A stretch of DNA of 64,000 nt from Paraburkholderia haematera (GCF_905220975.1 NZ_CAJNBK010000020.1:1-64000); one strand, 5' to 3'. Counted from the stretch's first letter, positions 38,335 through 47,022 are shown. The notes: generated by a model from the letters alone, not told the origin. Made by a program: numbers and translations.

Positions 38335-38532
38335 ATGAACATTCATATCAACCAGAAGCCGTTGTCGCTGCCCGAAGGCGCGACTGTCGCCGATGCGCTT
38401 GCCGCATTCGGCGCGCGTCCGCCGTTCGCGGTGGCGCTAAACGGCGATTTCGTCGCGCGTACCCAGCATGCGGCGCGCGCGCTGCAGCCGGGCGACAAGC
38501 TCGATGTCGTGCAACCCGTGGCCGGCGGTTAA
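38335..38532 (+). CDS. thiS: Sulfur carrier protein ThiS
   Basis: 65 aa with the ubiquitin-like fold and the C-terminal Gly-Gly (QPVAGG) that is thiocarboxylated and donates sulfur to ThiG. The segments MNIHINQKPLSLPEGATVADALAAFG and FVARTQHAARALQPGDKLDVV are typical. It lies between thiO and thiG. Confidence 0.95.
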   Translation: MNIHINQKPLSLPEGATVADALAAFGARPPFAVALNGDFVARTQHAARALQPGDKLDVVQPVAGG

Positions 38533-38565
38533 GCCCCGCTCCACGCCTTGCCGGAGACCAGGACT

Positions 38566-39387
38566 ATGCAAATGACTTCCCCCCAAACCGCCGACGCGCT
38601 CACGCTCTACGGCGAAACCTTCGCGAGCCGCGTGCTGCTCGGCACCTCGCGCTATCCGTCGCTGCAATCGCTGTCCGATTCGATCGACGCGGCGCGGCCC
38701 GGCATGGTGACTGTCGCGCTGCGCCGGCAGATGAACGAAGGCGGCGCCGAAGTCGGCTTCTTCGACCTGCTCAAGCGCCACGGCGTGCCGCTGTTGCCCA
38801 ATACCGCCGGCTGCCTGACTGTCGGCGAGGCGGTGACAACCGCGCACATGGCGCGTGAAATCTTCGAAACCGATTGGATCAAGCTCGAACTGATCGGCGA
38901 CGACTACACGTTGCAGCCCGATCCGGTCGGCCTGATCGAAGCAGCCGCCCAGTTGATCAAGGACGGCTTCAAGGTCCTGCCGTATTGCACCGAAGATCTC
39001 GTGATCGGCCGCCGTCTGCTCGATGCGGGCTGCGAGGCCCTGATGCCTTGGGGCGCGCCGATCGGCACCGGCAAGGGCGTCATCAATCCGTACGGGCTGC
39101 GCGTGTTGCGTGAACGCCTGCCGGATGTGCCGCTGATCGTCGACGCCGGCCTCGGCGTGCCGTCGCATGCAGCGCAAGTGATGGAGTGGGGCTTCGACGG
39201 CGTGCTGCTGAACACCGCCGTTTCGCAGGCGACGCACCCCGACGCAATGGCGCGCGCCTTTGCGCTGGGTGTCGAAGCGGGCCGCCAGGCTTTTCTGGCG
39301 GGACCGATGGCCGAGCGCGAAAGCGCGCACGCGAGCACGCCGGTGGTCGGCATGCCGTTCTGGCATCAAGACGGGAGCGCCGCATGA
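38566..39387 (+). CDS. thiG: Thiazole synthase ThiG
   Basis: 273 aa from the ATG at 38566 (38572 is an alternative). It makes the thiazole phosphate moiety of thiamine from deoxyxylulose 5-phosphate, the glycine-derived imine and ThiS thiocarboxylate. The substrate-binding Lys is in DWIKLELIGDD (near residue 105), and MPWGAPIGTGKGV, DAGLGVPSHAA and GVLLNTAVSQA line the phosphate site. The thiG stop overlaps the thiE start by ATGA. Confidence 0.96.
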   Translation: MQMTSPQTADALTLYGETFASRVLLGTSRYPSLQSLSDSIDAARPGMVTVALRRQMNEGGAEVGFFDLLKRHGVPLLPNTAGCLTVGEAVTTAHMAREIFETDWIKLELIGDDYTLQPDPVGLIEAAAQLIKDGFKVLPYCTEDLVIGRRLLDAGCEALMPWGAPIGTGKGVINPYGLRVLRERLPDVPLIVDAGLGVPSHAAQVMEWGFDGVLLNTAVSQATHPDAMARAFALGVEAGRQAFLAGPMAERESAHASTPVVGMPFWHQDGSAA

Positions 39388-40487
39388 CGCAAACTTTGCC
39401 TTTGACCGGCCGCGACCTCTTCTGGCCGCCCGCCGATGAACTCACCGAAGCCGCCGAGCGGATCCGCGCCCGCCTGGGTGAGTGGCCGCCGACGCATGCG
39501 CCGTGGCGCATCTGCCTGACCGCGCCGGACGAGCCGAACGGCGGCGATCTGATCGTCGTCGCCGACGCGCAGCAGCATGGCGAGCAGGTGGCGCGCTGGC
39601 TGGTGCAGGGCGCCGGCGTGATCGTCGCCGCCGAGAATACCGCGGCGCTCCATCTGGGCGGCGAGACATACCGTCTGGAAGGTCATCTGGCGGAAGACTG
39701 GATGCCCGCGCTGGCAGCGTTTCTGGATTGCGGCTTCGACCCGCATGACGCGCTGGTGCTGGCTCTGGCCTGGCGCGACGGCGACGAAACCAAAGCGGAC
39801 GACGCCTTTCCGGCCGATATCGCGCATTTTCCGCGCCTCGCCGGCCTACCGGCCGCGCCGGCGCAAGCGTTCGCGCGTTGTCCGGACCGGCTCGGTCTGT
39901 ATCCGGTGCTGCCGACCGCGGAGTGGGTGGAACGGGTGGTGGGTTTTGGCGTGAAAACAGTCCAGTTACGCCGCAAATCGGCCGAACCCGCCGACGAACT
40001 GAAGCGTGAAATCGCCCGCTGTGTCGCTGCCGGCCGTGAGCACGATGCCCAGGTTTTCATCAACGATCACTGGCAAGCCGCGCTGGAAGCCGGTGCCTAC
40101 GGCGTCCACCTCGGCCAGGAGGACCTGCATACGGCCGATCTGTCGGCACTTGCCACCGCCGGCATCCGGCTCGGTCTGTCGACACACGGTTTCTACGAGA
40201 TTCTGAAGGCGCTGCACTTCCGGCCCAGCTACATTGCGTTGGGCGCCGTGTTCCCGACCACCACCAAGGTCATGCCGACCGCGCCGCAGGGCCTCAAGCG
40301 TCTCGCACGGTATGTCCGCCTGCTCGATGGCGTCGTGCCGCTGGTGGCGATCGGCGGGATCGATCTGCAGGTGCTGCCGGACGTGCTGGCAACGGGCGTA
40401 GGCTGCGCGGCTGTCGTGCGCGCCGTGACCGAGGCCGCCGACCCGGCTGCCGCGGTTTCTGCGCTGCAATACGGGTTTACGCAATAA
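39384..40487 (+). CDS. thiE: Thiamine phosphate synthase ThiE with an N-terminal extension
   Basis: 367 aa, against about 210 for a plain ThiE. The C-terminal domain (about 168-360) is clearly ThiE: LYPVLPTAEWVERVVGFGVKTVQLRRK, FINDHWQAALEAGAYGVHLGQEDL, LGLSTHGFYE, GAVFPTTTK and VAIGGID. It joins the thiazole and pyrimidine phosphates to thiamine phosphate. Residues 1-165 form a second domain with LIVVADAQQHGEQVARWLVQ and a DWMPALAAFLDCGFDPHDALVLAL segment that vaguely recalls the C-terminal end of ThiD-like kinases but lacks its active-site motifs. The start overlaps thiG (ATGA). Confidence 0.9.
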   Translation: MTQTLPLTGRDLFWPPADELTEAAERIRARLGEWPPTHAPWRICLTAPDEPNGGDLIVVADAQQHGEQVARWLVQGAGVIVAAENTAALHLGGETYRLEGHLAEDWMPALAAFLDCGFDPHDALVLALAWRDGDETKADDAFPADIAHFPRLAGLPAAPAQAFARCPDRLGLYPVLPTAEWVERVVGFGVKTVQLRRKSAEPADELKREIARCVAAGREHDAQVFINDHWQAALEAGAYGVHLGQEDLHTADLSALATAGIRLGLSTHGFYEILKALHFRPSYIALGAVFPTTTKVMPTAPQGLKRLARYVRLLDGVVPLVAIGGIDLQVLPDVLATGVGCAAVVRAVTEAADPAAAVSALQYGFTQ

Positions 40488-40543
40488 TCGTCATGTTCAG
40501 TAAAGGGACAGGGCACCTCACGGCAGCTTTTGCATGATGGCCC

Positions 40544-40549
40544 TATAAT
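40544..40549 (+). promoter_or_regulatory. Possible -10 element for the mla operon
   Basis: A perfect TATAAT (40544-40549) lies 32 bases before the mlaF start, after GCCC. No good -35 hexamer is visible at the right distance, so this is a partial match. Confidence 0.4.
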
Positions 40550-40581
40550 TCGGCCTTCCGTGTAAAAGGACTGTCAGTTTC

Positions 40582-41403
40582 GTGTCTTCCTCCCCCGAGA
40601 CCCTACTCGAGCTGCGCGACGTCGACTTCGGTTATGGCGACCGGCTCGTCCTGTCGAACCTGAATCTGCGCTTCAAGCGCGGCCAGGTCGTCGCGGTTAT
40701 GGGCGGCTCGGGTTGCGGCAAAACCACCGTGCTGCGTCTGATCGGCGGTCTGGTGCGCGCGCAGCGCGGCCAGATCCTGTTCCATGGCCAGGATATCGGC
40801 CAGCAAACGCGCGACGGCCTGTACGCGCTGCGCCGCAAGATGGGCATGCTGTTCCAGTTCGGCGCGTTGTTCACCGACATGTCGGTGTTCGAAAACGTCG
40901 CCTTCGCGCTGCGCGAGCACACCGACCTCCCCGAAGAACTGCTTCGCGACCTCGTGCTGATGAAGCTCAACGCGGTCGGGTTGCGCGGCGCGCGCGACCT
41001 GGCGCCGTCGGAGATTTCAGGCGGCATGGCGCGGCGGGTCGCGCTGGCCCGGGCAATCGCGCTCGACCCCGAGCTGATGATGTACGACGAACCGTTCGCC
41101 GGCCTCGACCCGATCTCGCTCGGCATCACCGCGAATCTGATTCGCGCGCTGAATCAGGCACTTGGCGCGACATCGATCCTCGTGACGCACGACGTGCCGG
41201 AGTCGTTCGCGATTGCCGATTACGTCTATTTCCTCGCCAACGGCGGGGTGCATGCCGAAGGCACGCCGGCCGAGCTGCGCGCGTCGACCGATCCTACGGT
41301 GCGCCAGTTCATCGATGGCGCGCCGGACGGCCCGTTCAAATTCCACTACCCCAGCAAGACGCCGCTCGCGGCGGACTTCGGCATCGGCGGAGGTCAGTCA
41401 TGA
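40582..41403 (+). CDS. mlaF: Phospholipid transport ATP-binding protein MlaF
   Basis: 273 aa from a GTG. Walker A GGSGCGKTTVLRLI, the signature ISGGMARRVALARAIA, Walker B LMMYDEPFAGLDP and the switch histidine (SILVTHDV) are present. It powers the inner-membrane MlaFEDB complex that moves phospholipids between membranes. ATGA overlap with mlaE. Confidence 0.95.
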   Translation: MSSSPETLLELRDVDFGYGDRLVLSNLNLRFKRGQVVAVMGGSGCGKTTVLRLIGGLVRAQRGQILFHGQDIGQQTRDGLYALRRKMGMLFQFGALFTDMSVFENVAFALREHTDLPEELLRDLVLMKLNAVGLRGARDLAPSEISGGMARRVALARAIALDPELMMYDEPFAGLDPISLGITANLIRALNQALGATSILVTHDVPESFAIADYVYFLANGGVHAEGTPAELRASTDPTVRQFIDGAPDGPFKFHYPSKTPLAADFGIGGGQS

Positions 41404-42167
41404 TCAGTGCGTTGGGTCGCTCGGTGATCGACGGCTTGGGCACGGCCGGCTATGCCACGCGTTTCTTCTTCCGGCTGCTGCTCGAGTTTTTCCCGCTGCT
41501 GCGCCGGCCACGACTTGTCACGAAGCAGATCCACTTCGTGGGTAATTATTCGCTGGTGATCATCGCCGTGTCGGGTCTGTTCGTCGGCTTCGTGCTCGGT
41601 TTGCAGGGTTATTACACGCTGAACCGCTACGGCTCCGAGCAGGCGTTGGGGCTGCTGGTTGCGCTTTCGCTGGTGCGCGAACTCGGGCCGGTGGTCACGG
41701 CGCTCCTGTTCGCGGGCCGCGCCGGCACGTCGCTCACGGCCGAGATCGGTTTGATGAAGGCGGGCGAGCAATTGACCGCGATGGAAATGATGGCGGTCGA
41801 TCCGGTGAAAGTGGTGGTGGCGCCGCGCCTATGGGCGGGCATCATTTCCATGCCGATTCTCGCCGCGATTTTCAGCGCGGTCGGCGTATTCGGCGGTTAT
41901 GTGGTCGGCGTGCTGCTGATCGGCGTTGACGCCGGCGCGTTCTGGTCGCAGATGCAAGGCGGCGTCGATGTCTGGCGCGATGTTGGCGCCGGGGTCATCA
42001 AGAGCGTGGTGTTCGGCCTCGCGGTGACCTTTGTGGCGCTGTTTCAGGGCTACGAAGCCAAGCCGACGCCGGAAGGCGTGTCGCGCGCCACGACCAAGAC
42101 GGTCGTGTACGCGTCGCTTGCGGTGCTCGGCCTCGATTTTCTGCTGACCGCACTGATGTTCAGCTAA
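41400..42167 (+). CDS. mlaE: Phospholipid transport permease MlaE
   Basis: 255 aa from the ATG at 41400 (overlapping the mlaF stop); the longer open frame upstream is a shadow of mlaF. About five or six membrane helices are seen. The family motif GLFVGFVLGLQGYYTLNRYG and the conserved RELGPVVTALLFAGRAGTSLTAEIGLMK loop that contacts the ATPase are present, as is AMEMMAVDP. Confidence 0.94.
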   Translation: MISALGRSVIDGLGTAGYATRFFFRLLLEFFPLLRRPRLVTKQIHFVGNYSLVIIAVSGLFVGFVLGLQGYYTLNRYGSEQALGLLVALSLVRELGPVVTALLFAGRAGTSLTAEIGLMKAGEQLTAMEMMAVDPVKVVVAPRLWAGIISMPILAAIFSAVGVFGGYVVGVLLIGVDAGAFWSQMQGGVDVWRDVGAGVIKSVVFGLAVTFVALFQGYEAKPTPEGVSRATTKTVVYASLAVLGLDFLLTALMFS

Positions 42168-42259
42168 GACTACGCTGCACGTTTCCGCTCAGCGGGGCGC
42201 GCCTGGGGTTGCGCGTGACCGGAGCGGGAGCAGCGTGGCGGATTCACTTTGGGATGACG

Positions 42260-42823
42260 ATGAAAAAGACTGCTCTCGACTTCTGGGTCGGCCTGTTCGT
42301 GGTGTTGGGTTTCGTGGCGTTGCTGTTTCTCGCGCTAAAGGCCGGCAACATGAGCTCGTTGTCGTTTCAGGCAACGTACCCGGTCAAGCTCAAGTTCGAC
42401 AATATCGGCGGCCTGAAAGCGCGCGCACCGGTGAAGAGTGCGGGCGTGACGGTCGGCCGGGTTGCCTCGATCGGCTTTGACAGCAATGCGTATCAGGCTG
42501 TCGTCACGATCGACATCGACAAGCAATACCCGTTTCCGAAAGACACCTCGGCAAAGATCCTGACTTCGGGTCTGTTGGGCGAGCAATACATCGGGCTCGA
42601 ACCCGGTGGCGACAGCGAGATGCTTAAAGCAGGTGACACAATTTCGATGACACAATCGGCGATCGTGCTCGAAAACCTGATTGGACAATTCCTGTATAGC
42701 AAGGCCGCGGACTCGGGCGCATCCAAGCCGGGCGCGGGTTCGGCTGCACCTGCGGCCGCCCCAGCCACGGCGCCAGCGCCGGCGGCGCCGACTCTGCCCG
42801 CTTCTGGCGCGGCCGGTCAATAA
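42260..42823 (+). CDS. mlaD: Phospholipid-binding MCE-domain protein MlaD
   Basis: 187 aa. The ATG at 42260 is preferred to 42254 because GGGA lies five bases before it. One N-terminal helix (about 7-26, FWVGLFVVLGFVALLFLAL) anchors an MCE domain (about 35-115: VKLKFDNIGGLKARAPVKSAGVTVGRV and TSGLLGEQYIGLEPGG). The tail (about 145-187) is low-complexity Ala/Pro. MlaD hexamers form the periplasmic pore of the complex. Confidence 0.93.
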   Translation: MKKTALDFWVGLFVVLGFVALLFLALKAGNMSSLSFQATYPVKLKFDNIGGLKARAPVKSAGVTVGRVASIGFDSNAYQAVVTIDIDKQYPFPKDTSAKILTSGLLGEQYIGLEPGGDSEMLKAGDTISMTQSAIVLENLIGQFLYSKAADSGASKPGAGSAAPAAAPATAPAPAAPTLPASGAAGQ

Positions 42824-42834
42824 GGAGAATAAAA

Positions 42835-43872
42835 ATGCAGACCCTACGCCTACGCGGCGTGCGCACCGCCCAGATCGCGACGTTCGCGCTCGCGGCCGCT
42901 GCGCTCGCCGGCTGCTCGACCGTGCAGACGCCGACCAAGGGCGACCCGCTCGAGGGCTTGAACCGCACGATCTTCACCGTCAACGACAAGCTCGACCAGT
43001 ACGCGCTGAAGCCGGTCGCGAAGGGCTACGTGTTCATCACGCTGCAGCCGGTGCGCGACAGCGTCACCAACTTCTTCTCGAACATCGGCGACGTCTACAT
43101 CGCGGCGAACAACCTGCTCCAGTTGAAGATCACCGATGGCGTCGAAGACATCATGCGGATCGTGATCAACACGGTGTTCGGCGTGGGCGGTCTGTTCGAC
43201 GTGGCGACGCTCGCCAAGCTGCCCAAGCACGACAACGACCTCGGCCTGACGCTTGGCCACTACGGCGTGCCAGCGGGCCCGTACCTTGTGCTGCCGCTGT
43301 TCGGGCCGAGCACGGTGCGCGATGCGGTCGGTTCGCTCGGCAACTACTATGTGAATCCGCTCAGCTACATTCATCCGAATGGTCTGAGCTGGGCGCTGTA
43401 CGGCCTGAACGTGGTCAACACGCGCGCGAATCTGTTGAGTGCGAGCGATGTGCTGGAAGGCGCCGCGCTCGACAAGTATTCGTTCGTGCGTAATGCGTAT
43501 CTGCAGCGCCGCCAGTATCTGCTGTCGGACGGCAAGCAATCGCAGTCACTGCCGAATTACGGCGATGAAGCACCGCTGCCGAAGTACGACGACGTCGACG
43601 GCGGCGCGGCTGCAGCGCCGGCGGGCACACAAGGTGCTGCCGCGAAGGCGTCGGGCGCGTCAGGTACGGCAGCCGCAACGCCGCCGCAAGCTGCGTCGGC
43701 GACTGGCGCCACCACGGGTACAACCGGCACGGCGGCTGCACCGGAAGCCGCCTCCGGCACTTTCGAATCGCCGCCGCTCGATCTGAACGGCGGTCCGGAA
43801 ACCACGCAGATTCCGGCCGGCCAGCTGGTCCCGCCGACGCGTTTTAACTTTCCATCATTTAAATTGCGTTGA
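42835..43872 (+). CDS. mlaA: Outer-membrane lipoprotein MlaA (VacJ) with a long low-complexity tail
   Basis: 345 aa, longer than E. coli MlaA (about 250). Signal and lipobox LAGC (Cys24), then the MlaA domain (GDPLEGLNRTIFTVNDKLDQYALKPVAKGY; NNLLQ; FGVGGLFDVATLAKLPKHDNDLGLTLGHYGVPAGPYLVLPLFGPS). From about residue 250 the chain is Ala/Gly/Thr-rich and ends in PPTRFNFPSFKLR. MlaA removes mislocalised phospholipid from the outer leaflet and passes it to MlaC. In E. coli mlaA is elsewhere; here it is inside the operon. Confidence 0.94.
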   Translation: MQTLRLRGVRTAQIATFALAAAALAGCSTVQTPTKGDPLEGLNRTIFTVNDKLDQYALKPVAKGYVFITLQPVRDSVTNFFSNIGDVYIAANNLLQLKITDGVEDIMRIVINTVFGVGGLFDVATLAKLPKHDNDLGLTLGHYGVPAGPYLVLPLFGPSTVRDAVGSLGNYYVNPLSYIHPNGLSWALYGLNVVNTRANLLSASDVLEGAALDKYSFVRNAYLQRRQYLLSDGKQSQSLPNYGDEAPLPKYDDVDGGAAAAPAGTQGAAAKASGASGTAAATPPQAASATGATTGTTGTAAAPEAASGTFESPPLDLNGGPETTQIPAGQLVPPTRFNFPSFKLR

Positions 43873-43986
43873 TCGTGCAGCCGTAACACCTCGATACGAC
43901 TCTCGCAGTTTGCGCATGGATTGCCGCTGAACTCGCGTGTTAATGTCGGCTCCAACGATTGCACAATTTTTAAGGCAAGGCTCGAT

Positions 43987-44619
43987 ATGAAAAAATTCTT
44001 CCTGATTCCGTTGTTTGCTGCGTTGTTTTCGTTCGCTAGTGCCGGTGCATCGGCACAAACGGTCGACTCCAGTTCGCCCGACGGCCTGATCAAGACCGTC
44101 ACGCAGCAGGTGATCGACGCGATCCACGCCGACAAGTCGATCCAGCAAGGTGACATCACCCACATCACGCAGCTCGTCAACGAAAAGATCCTGCCTTACA
44201 CCGATTTCCGCCGGACCACGCAACTGGCGATGGGCCGCAACTGGCGCACCGCGACGCCGGAGCAGCAAAACGCCGTGGTCGAGCAGTTCAAGATGCTGCT
44301 GATCCGCACGTACTCGGGCGCGCTCGCCCAGGTCCGCGACCAGCAGATCCAGTACAAGCCGTTCCGCATGAACCCGGACGACACCGACACGGTGGTGCGC
44401 TCGGTGGTGATGAATAACGGCTCGCCGATCGAACTCGACTACCGTCTGTACAAGACGCCGCAAGGCTGGCGCGTGTATGACATCAACGTGCTCGGCGCAT
44501 GGCTGATCCAGGCGTATCAGCAGCAGTTCAACGAGCAGATCCAGCAGAAGGGTGTGGACGGACTGATCCAGTTCCTCACGCAGCGCAATCAGCAACTGGC
44601 TGCGGGCAAGCAGTCGTGA
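43987..44619 (+). CDS. mlaC: Periplasmic phospholipid-binding protein MlaC
   Basis: 210 aa from the ATG at 43987 (MKKFFLIPLFAALFSFASAGASAQ signal). The MlaC fold is seen in NEKILPYTDFRRTTQLAMGRNWRTATPEQQ, FKMLLIRTYSGAL and YKTPQGWRVYDINVLGAWLIQAYQQQFNEQI. It shuttles phospholipid between MlaA and MlaD. The stop overlaps the mlaB start (GTGA). Confidence 0.94.
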   Translation: MKKFFLIPLFAALFSFASAGASAQTVDSSSPDGLIKTVTQQVIDAIHADKSIQQGDITHITQLVNEKILPYTDFRRTTQLAMGRNWRTATPEQQNAVVEQFKMLLIRTYSGALAQVRDQQIQYKPFRMNPDDTDTVVRSVVMNNGSPIELDYRLYKTPQGWRVYDINVLGAWLIQAYQQQFNEQIQQKGVDGLIQFLTQRNQQLAAGKQS

Positions 44620-44912
44620 GCGAAGTGCTGAACGCCGCCGTCGTAAGCCGCTTCGAAAGCGGCGCGACACTGACCCACGAGAGCGCGAAAGCCGCGCTCG
44701 AGGCGGGTTTGCAGCGCATCGCCGCGGGCGCGAACGGCGTCGACTGCGCGCCGCTCGCGCAATTCGATTCGTCCGCGCTTGCCGTCCTGCTCGCGTGGGA
44801 GCGTGCCGCCCAGGCACGCGGTGTCCCGTTCGAGATCGTCAACCTGCCGGCTGGTCTCGCCAGCCTCGCACAAGCCTACGGCGTCGACACGCTGCTTTCA
44901 GCGCGACATTGA
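44616..44912 (+). CDS. mlaB: STAS-domain protein MlaB
   Basis: 98 aa from a GTG at 44616 overlapping the mlaC stop. It is a small STAS domain: ATLTHESAKAALEAGLQ at the start and CAPLAQFDSSALAVLLAWERAAQARGV, with the Ser in DSSALA that is usual for the family. MlaB binds MlaF and regulates the complex in the cytoplasm. Last gene of the mla run. Confidence 0.88.
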   Translation: MSEVLNAAVVSRFESGATLTHESAKAALEAGLQRIAAGANGVDCAPLAQFDSSALAVLLAWERAAQARGVPFEIVNLPAGLASLAQAYGVDTLLSARH

Positions 44913-44937
44913 CGCTCCACTAGCGTCACTTCCAATC

Positions 44938-44967
44938 GCCCCGGCCGAGCCGGGGCTGCCGATTTTT
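44938..44967 (+). terminator. Likely terminator of the mla operon
   Basis: The arms GCCCCGGC (44938-44945) and GCCGGGGC (44949-44956), loop CGA, are followed six bases later by TTTTT (44963-44967). AATCG and CGATT on the outside can extend the structure. Confidence 0.55.
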
Positions 44968-44971
44968 GCCC

Positions 44972-44977
44972 TATAAT
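44972..44977 (+). promoter_or_regulatory. Possible -10 element for the ABC exporter-ibaG-murA-his genes
   Basis: A perfect TATAAT (44972-44977) immediately after the mla terminator, about 105 bases before the next start. No clear -35 box. Confidence 0.4.
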
Positions 44978-45082
44978 CAAACGTTTTTCGGGGCACATAA
45001 CCGGCCCCAATTTCGTCCCTTCCAGCACTTTTGCGCCCCCTCAGGGCTCCTTTAGGCGCCGCTCCGCACGCGGCCCACAGTC

Positions 45083-46015
45083 ATGTCAGCCATAGAAATT
45101 CGTAACGTCAAGAAGCGCTACAAGGACTTGCAGGCGCTCAAGGGCGTCAGCCTCACGGTGGAAGAAGGCGAGTTCTTCGGACTGCTCGGTCCGAACGGCG
45201 CGGGCAAGACAACGCTCATCAGCATCCTCGCCGGTCTCGCGCGCGCCGACGAAGGCAGCATCGCGGTGCGCGGCCATGACGTAGTCAGCGATTTCCGCGA
45301 CGCGCGCCGAGCGCTCGGCGTGGTGCCGCAGGAGCTCGTGTTCGATCCGTTTTTCACCGTGCGCGAAACCTTGCGCATCCAGTCCGGCTACTACGGGCTG
45401 CGCAATAACGACGCGTGGATCGACGAGATCATGGCCAATCTCGACCTCACCGACAAAGCGGACGCCAACATGCGCGCGCTGTCGGGCGGCATGAAGCGCC
45501 GCGTGCTCGTCGCGCAAGCGCTGGTGCACCGTCCGCCGGTGATCGTGCTGGATGAGCCGACTGCGGGCGTCGACGTCGAGTTGCGCCAAACCTTGTGGAA
45601 ATTCATCTCGCGCCTGAATCGCGAAGGGCACACGATCGTGCTGACCACGCACTATCTGGAAGAAGCCGAATCGCTGTGCGACCGCATCGCGATGTTGCGG
45701 CGCGGTGAAGTCGTCGCGCTCGAGCGCACGAGCACGTTGCTGCAGCGCTTTGCGGGCATGCAACTGTTCCTGCGTTTTACCCAAGGCACGTTACCGGTGG
45801 AGTTGCGTCCGCTCGAAGTGGAAAGCGGCTTGAGCAACGGCAACGGCCATCAGCATCTGCTGCGTCTGACGAGCTATGACGACGTCGAACGGATTCTCGC
45901 GCAGTGCCGTTCAGCGGGCTGTACATTCGAAGAAATCGAGGTCCGCAAAGCTGACCTCGAAGATGTGTTCGTTCAGGTGATGAACGGTCCGGAAGTGATC
46001 GAGGGGCTGGCATGA
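45083..46015 (+). CDS. ABC-2 type exporter ATP-binding protein (YadG-like)
   Basis: 310 aa. Walker A GLLGPNGAGKTTLISIL, the signature LSGGMKRRVLVAQALV, Walker B VIVLDEPTAGVD, and the switch His (LTTHYLEEAE) are typical of ABC-2 drug or polysaccharide exporters. The C-terminal segment (about 225-300) is a domain common in YadG-type proteins. It overlaps the permease gene by ATGA. The substrate is unknown. It is inserted between mlaB and ibaG, which are adjacent in E. coli. Confidence 0.88.
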   Translation: MSAIEIRNVKKRYKDLQALKGVSLTVEEGEFFGLLGPNGAGKTTLISILAGLARADEGSIAVRGHDVVSDFRDARRALGVVPQELVFDPFFTVRETLRIQSGYYGLRNNDAWIDEIMANLDLTDKADANMRALSGGMKRRVLVAQALVHRPPVIVLDEPTAGVDVELRQTLWKFISRLNREGHTIVLTTHYLEEAESLCDRIAMLRRGEVVALERTSTLLQRFAGMQLFLRFTQGTLPVELRPLEVESGLSNGNGHQHLLRLTSYDDVERILAQCRSAGCTFEEIEVRKADLEDVFVQVMNGPEVIEGLA

Positions 46016-46767
46016 GCGGCTTTCGCACGCTGTTTTACAAGGAAATCCTGCGTTTCTGGAAGGTGGCTTTCCAGACCGTGCTGGCGCCGGTTATTACCGC
46101 GCTGTTGTATCTGACGATTTTCGGCCACGCGTTGCGCGGTCACGTTCAGGTCTATCCGGGTGTCGAGTACACAAGCTTTCTGATCCCCGGCCTCGTGATG
46201 ATGAGCGTGTTGCAGAACGCATTCGCGAATAGCTCGTCCTCGCTGATCCAGTCGAAGATCACCGGCAACCTGGTGTTTGTGCTGCTGCCGCCGCTCTCGC
46301 ACTACGAGATGTTCGGCGCGTACGTGCTTGCTGCCGTGGCCCGTGGTCTGGCGGTCGGCTTCGGCGTGTTCATCGTGACAATCTGGTTCGTGCCGGTCAG
46401 CTTCAGCGCGCCGCTTTACATCATCGCGTTCGCGATTTTCGGCGCGGCAATTCTCGGCACGCTCGGCTTGATCGCCGGCATCTGGGCCGAAAAGTTCGAT
46501 CAGCTCGCCGCATTTCAAAACTTTCTGATTATGCCGCTCACGTTCCTCTCGGGCGTGTTCTACTCGACGCATACGTTGCCACCGGTGTGGCGTGAAGTGT
46601 CGCGGCTCAATCCCTTTTTCTACATGATCGACGGCTTTCGCTACGGTTTCTTCGGGATGTCGGATATCAATCCGCTCGTGAGCCTTGCGATCGTTGCCGG
46701 TTTCTTTGTGGTGCTGGCCGTGGTGGCGATGCGCATGCTCGCGTCCGGCTACAAACTGCGCCACTGA
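46012..46767 (+). CDS. ABC-2 type exporter permease (YadH-like)
   Basis: 251 aa with about six membrane helices. The ABC-2 signature SGVFYSTHTLPPVWREVSRLNPFFYMIDGFRYGFFG near the C-terminus and FLIPGLVMMSVLQNAF in the middle fit the YadH/NodJ type. It forms the transporter with the preceding ATPase gene, with which it overlaps by four bases. Confidence 0.88.
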   Translation: MSGFRTLFYKEILRFWKVAFQTVLAPVITALLYLTIFGHALRGHVQVYPGVEYTSFLIPGLVMMSVLQNAFANSSSSLIQSKITGNLVFVLLPPLSHYEMFGAYVLAAVARGLAVGFGVFIVTIWFVPVSFSAPLYIIAFAIFGAAILGTLGLIAGIWAEKFDQLAAFQNFLIMPLTFLSGVFYSTHTLPPVWREVSRLNPFFYMIDGFRYGFFGMSDINPLVSLAIVAGFFVVLAVVAMRMLASGYKLRH

Positions 46768-46782
46768 TCAGGAGCTTCTCTC

Positions 46783-47022
46783 ATGTTGCCGACTCCCGAA
46801 CAGGTCAAGCAATACATCGCGGCTGGGCTCGCTTGCCAGCATCTCGAAGTCGAGGGCGACGGTCAGCATTTCTTTGCGACCATCGTCTCGCCGAGCTTCG
46901 AAGGCAAGCGTTTGATCGCGCGCCATCAACTCGTGTACGCGGCGCTTGGCGACCGCATGCGCGAAGAAATCCACGCGCTCAGCATGAAGACGCTGACGCC
47001 CGCCGAATGGCAAAACGCGTAA
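46783..47022 (+). CDS. ibaG: BolA-family protein IbaG
   Basis: 79 aa. The BolA fold is seen in LEVEGDGQHFFATIVSPSFEGKRLIARHQLVYAALGDRM. IbaG-type proteins (YrbA) pair with monothiol glutaredoxins for iron-sulfur handling and acid tolerance. It lies directly before murA, as in E. coli. AGGAG (46770-46774) precedes the ATG. Confidence 0.9.
   Translation: MLPTPEQVKQYIAAGLACQHLEVEGDGQHFFATIVSPSFEGKRLIARHQLVYAALGDRMREEIHALSMKTLTPAEWQNA

Noticed and set aside
40713..41399. The long N-terminal extension of the mlaE frame
   Set aside because: It lies inside mlaF in another frame and resembles no MlaE sequence; the ATG at 41400 overlaps the mlaF stop.
43600..43800. A DNA tandem repeat in the mlaA tail
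   Set aside because: The low-complexity Ala/Gly/Thr coding is not a regular tandem repeat at DNA level.
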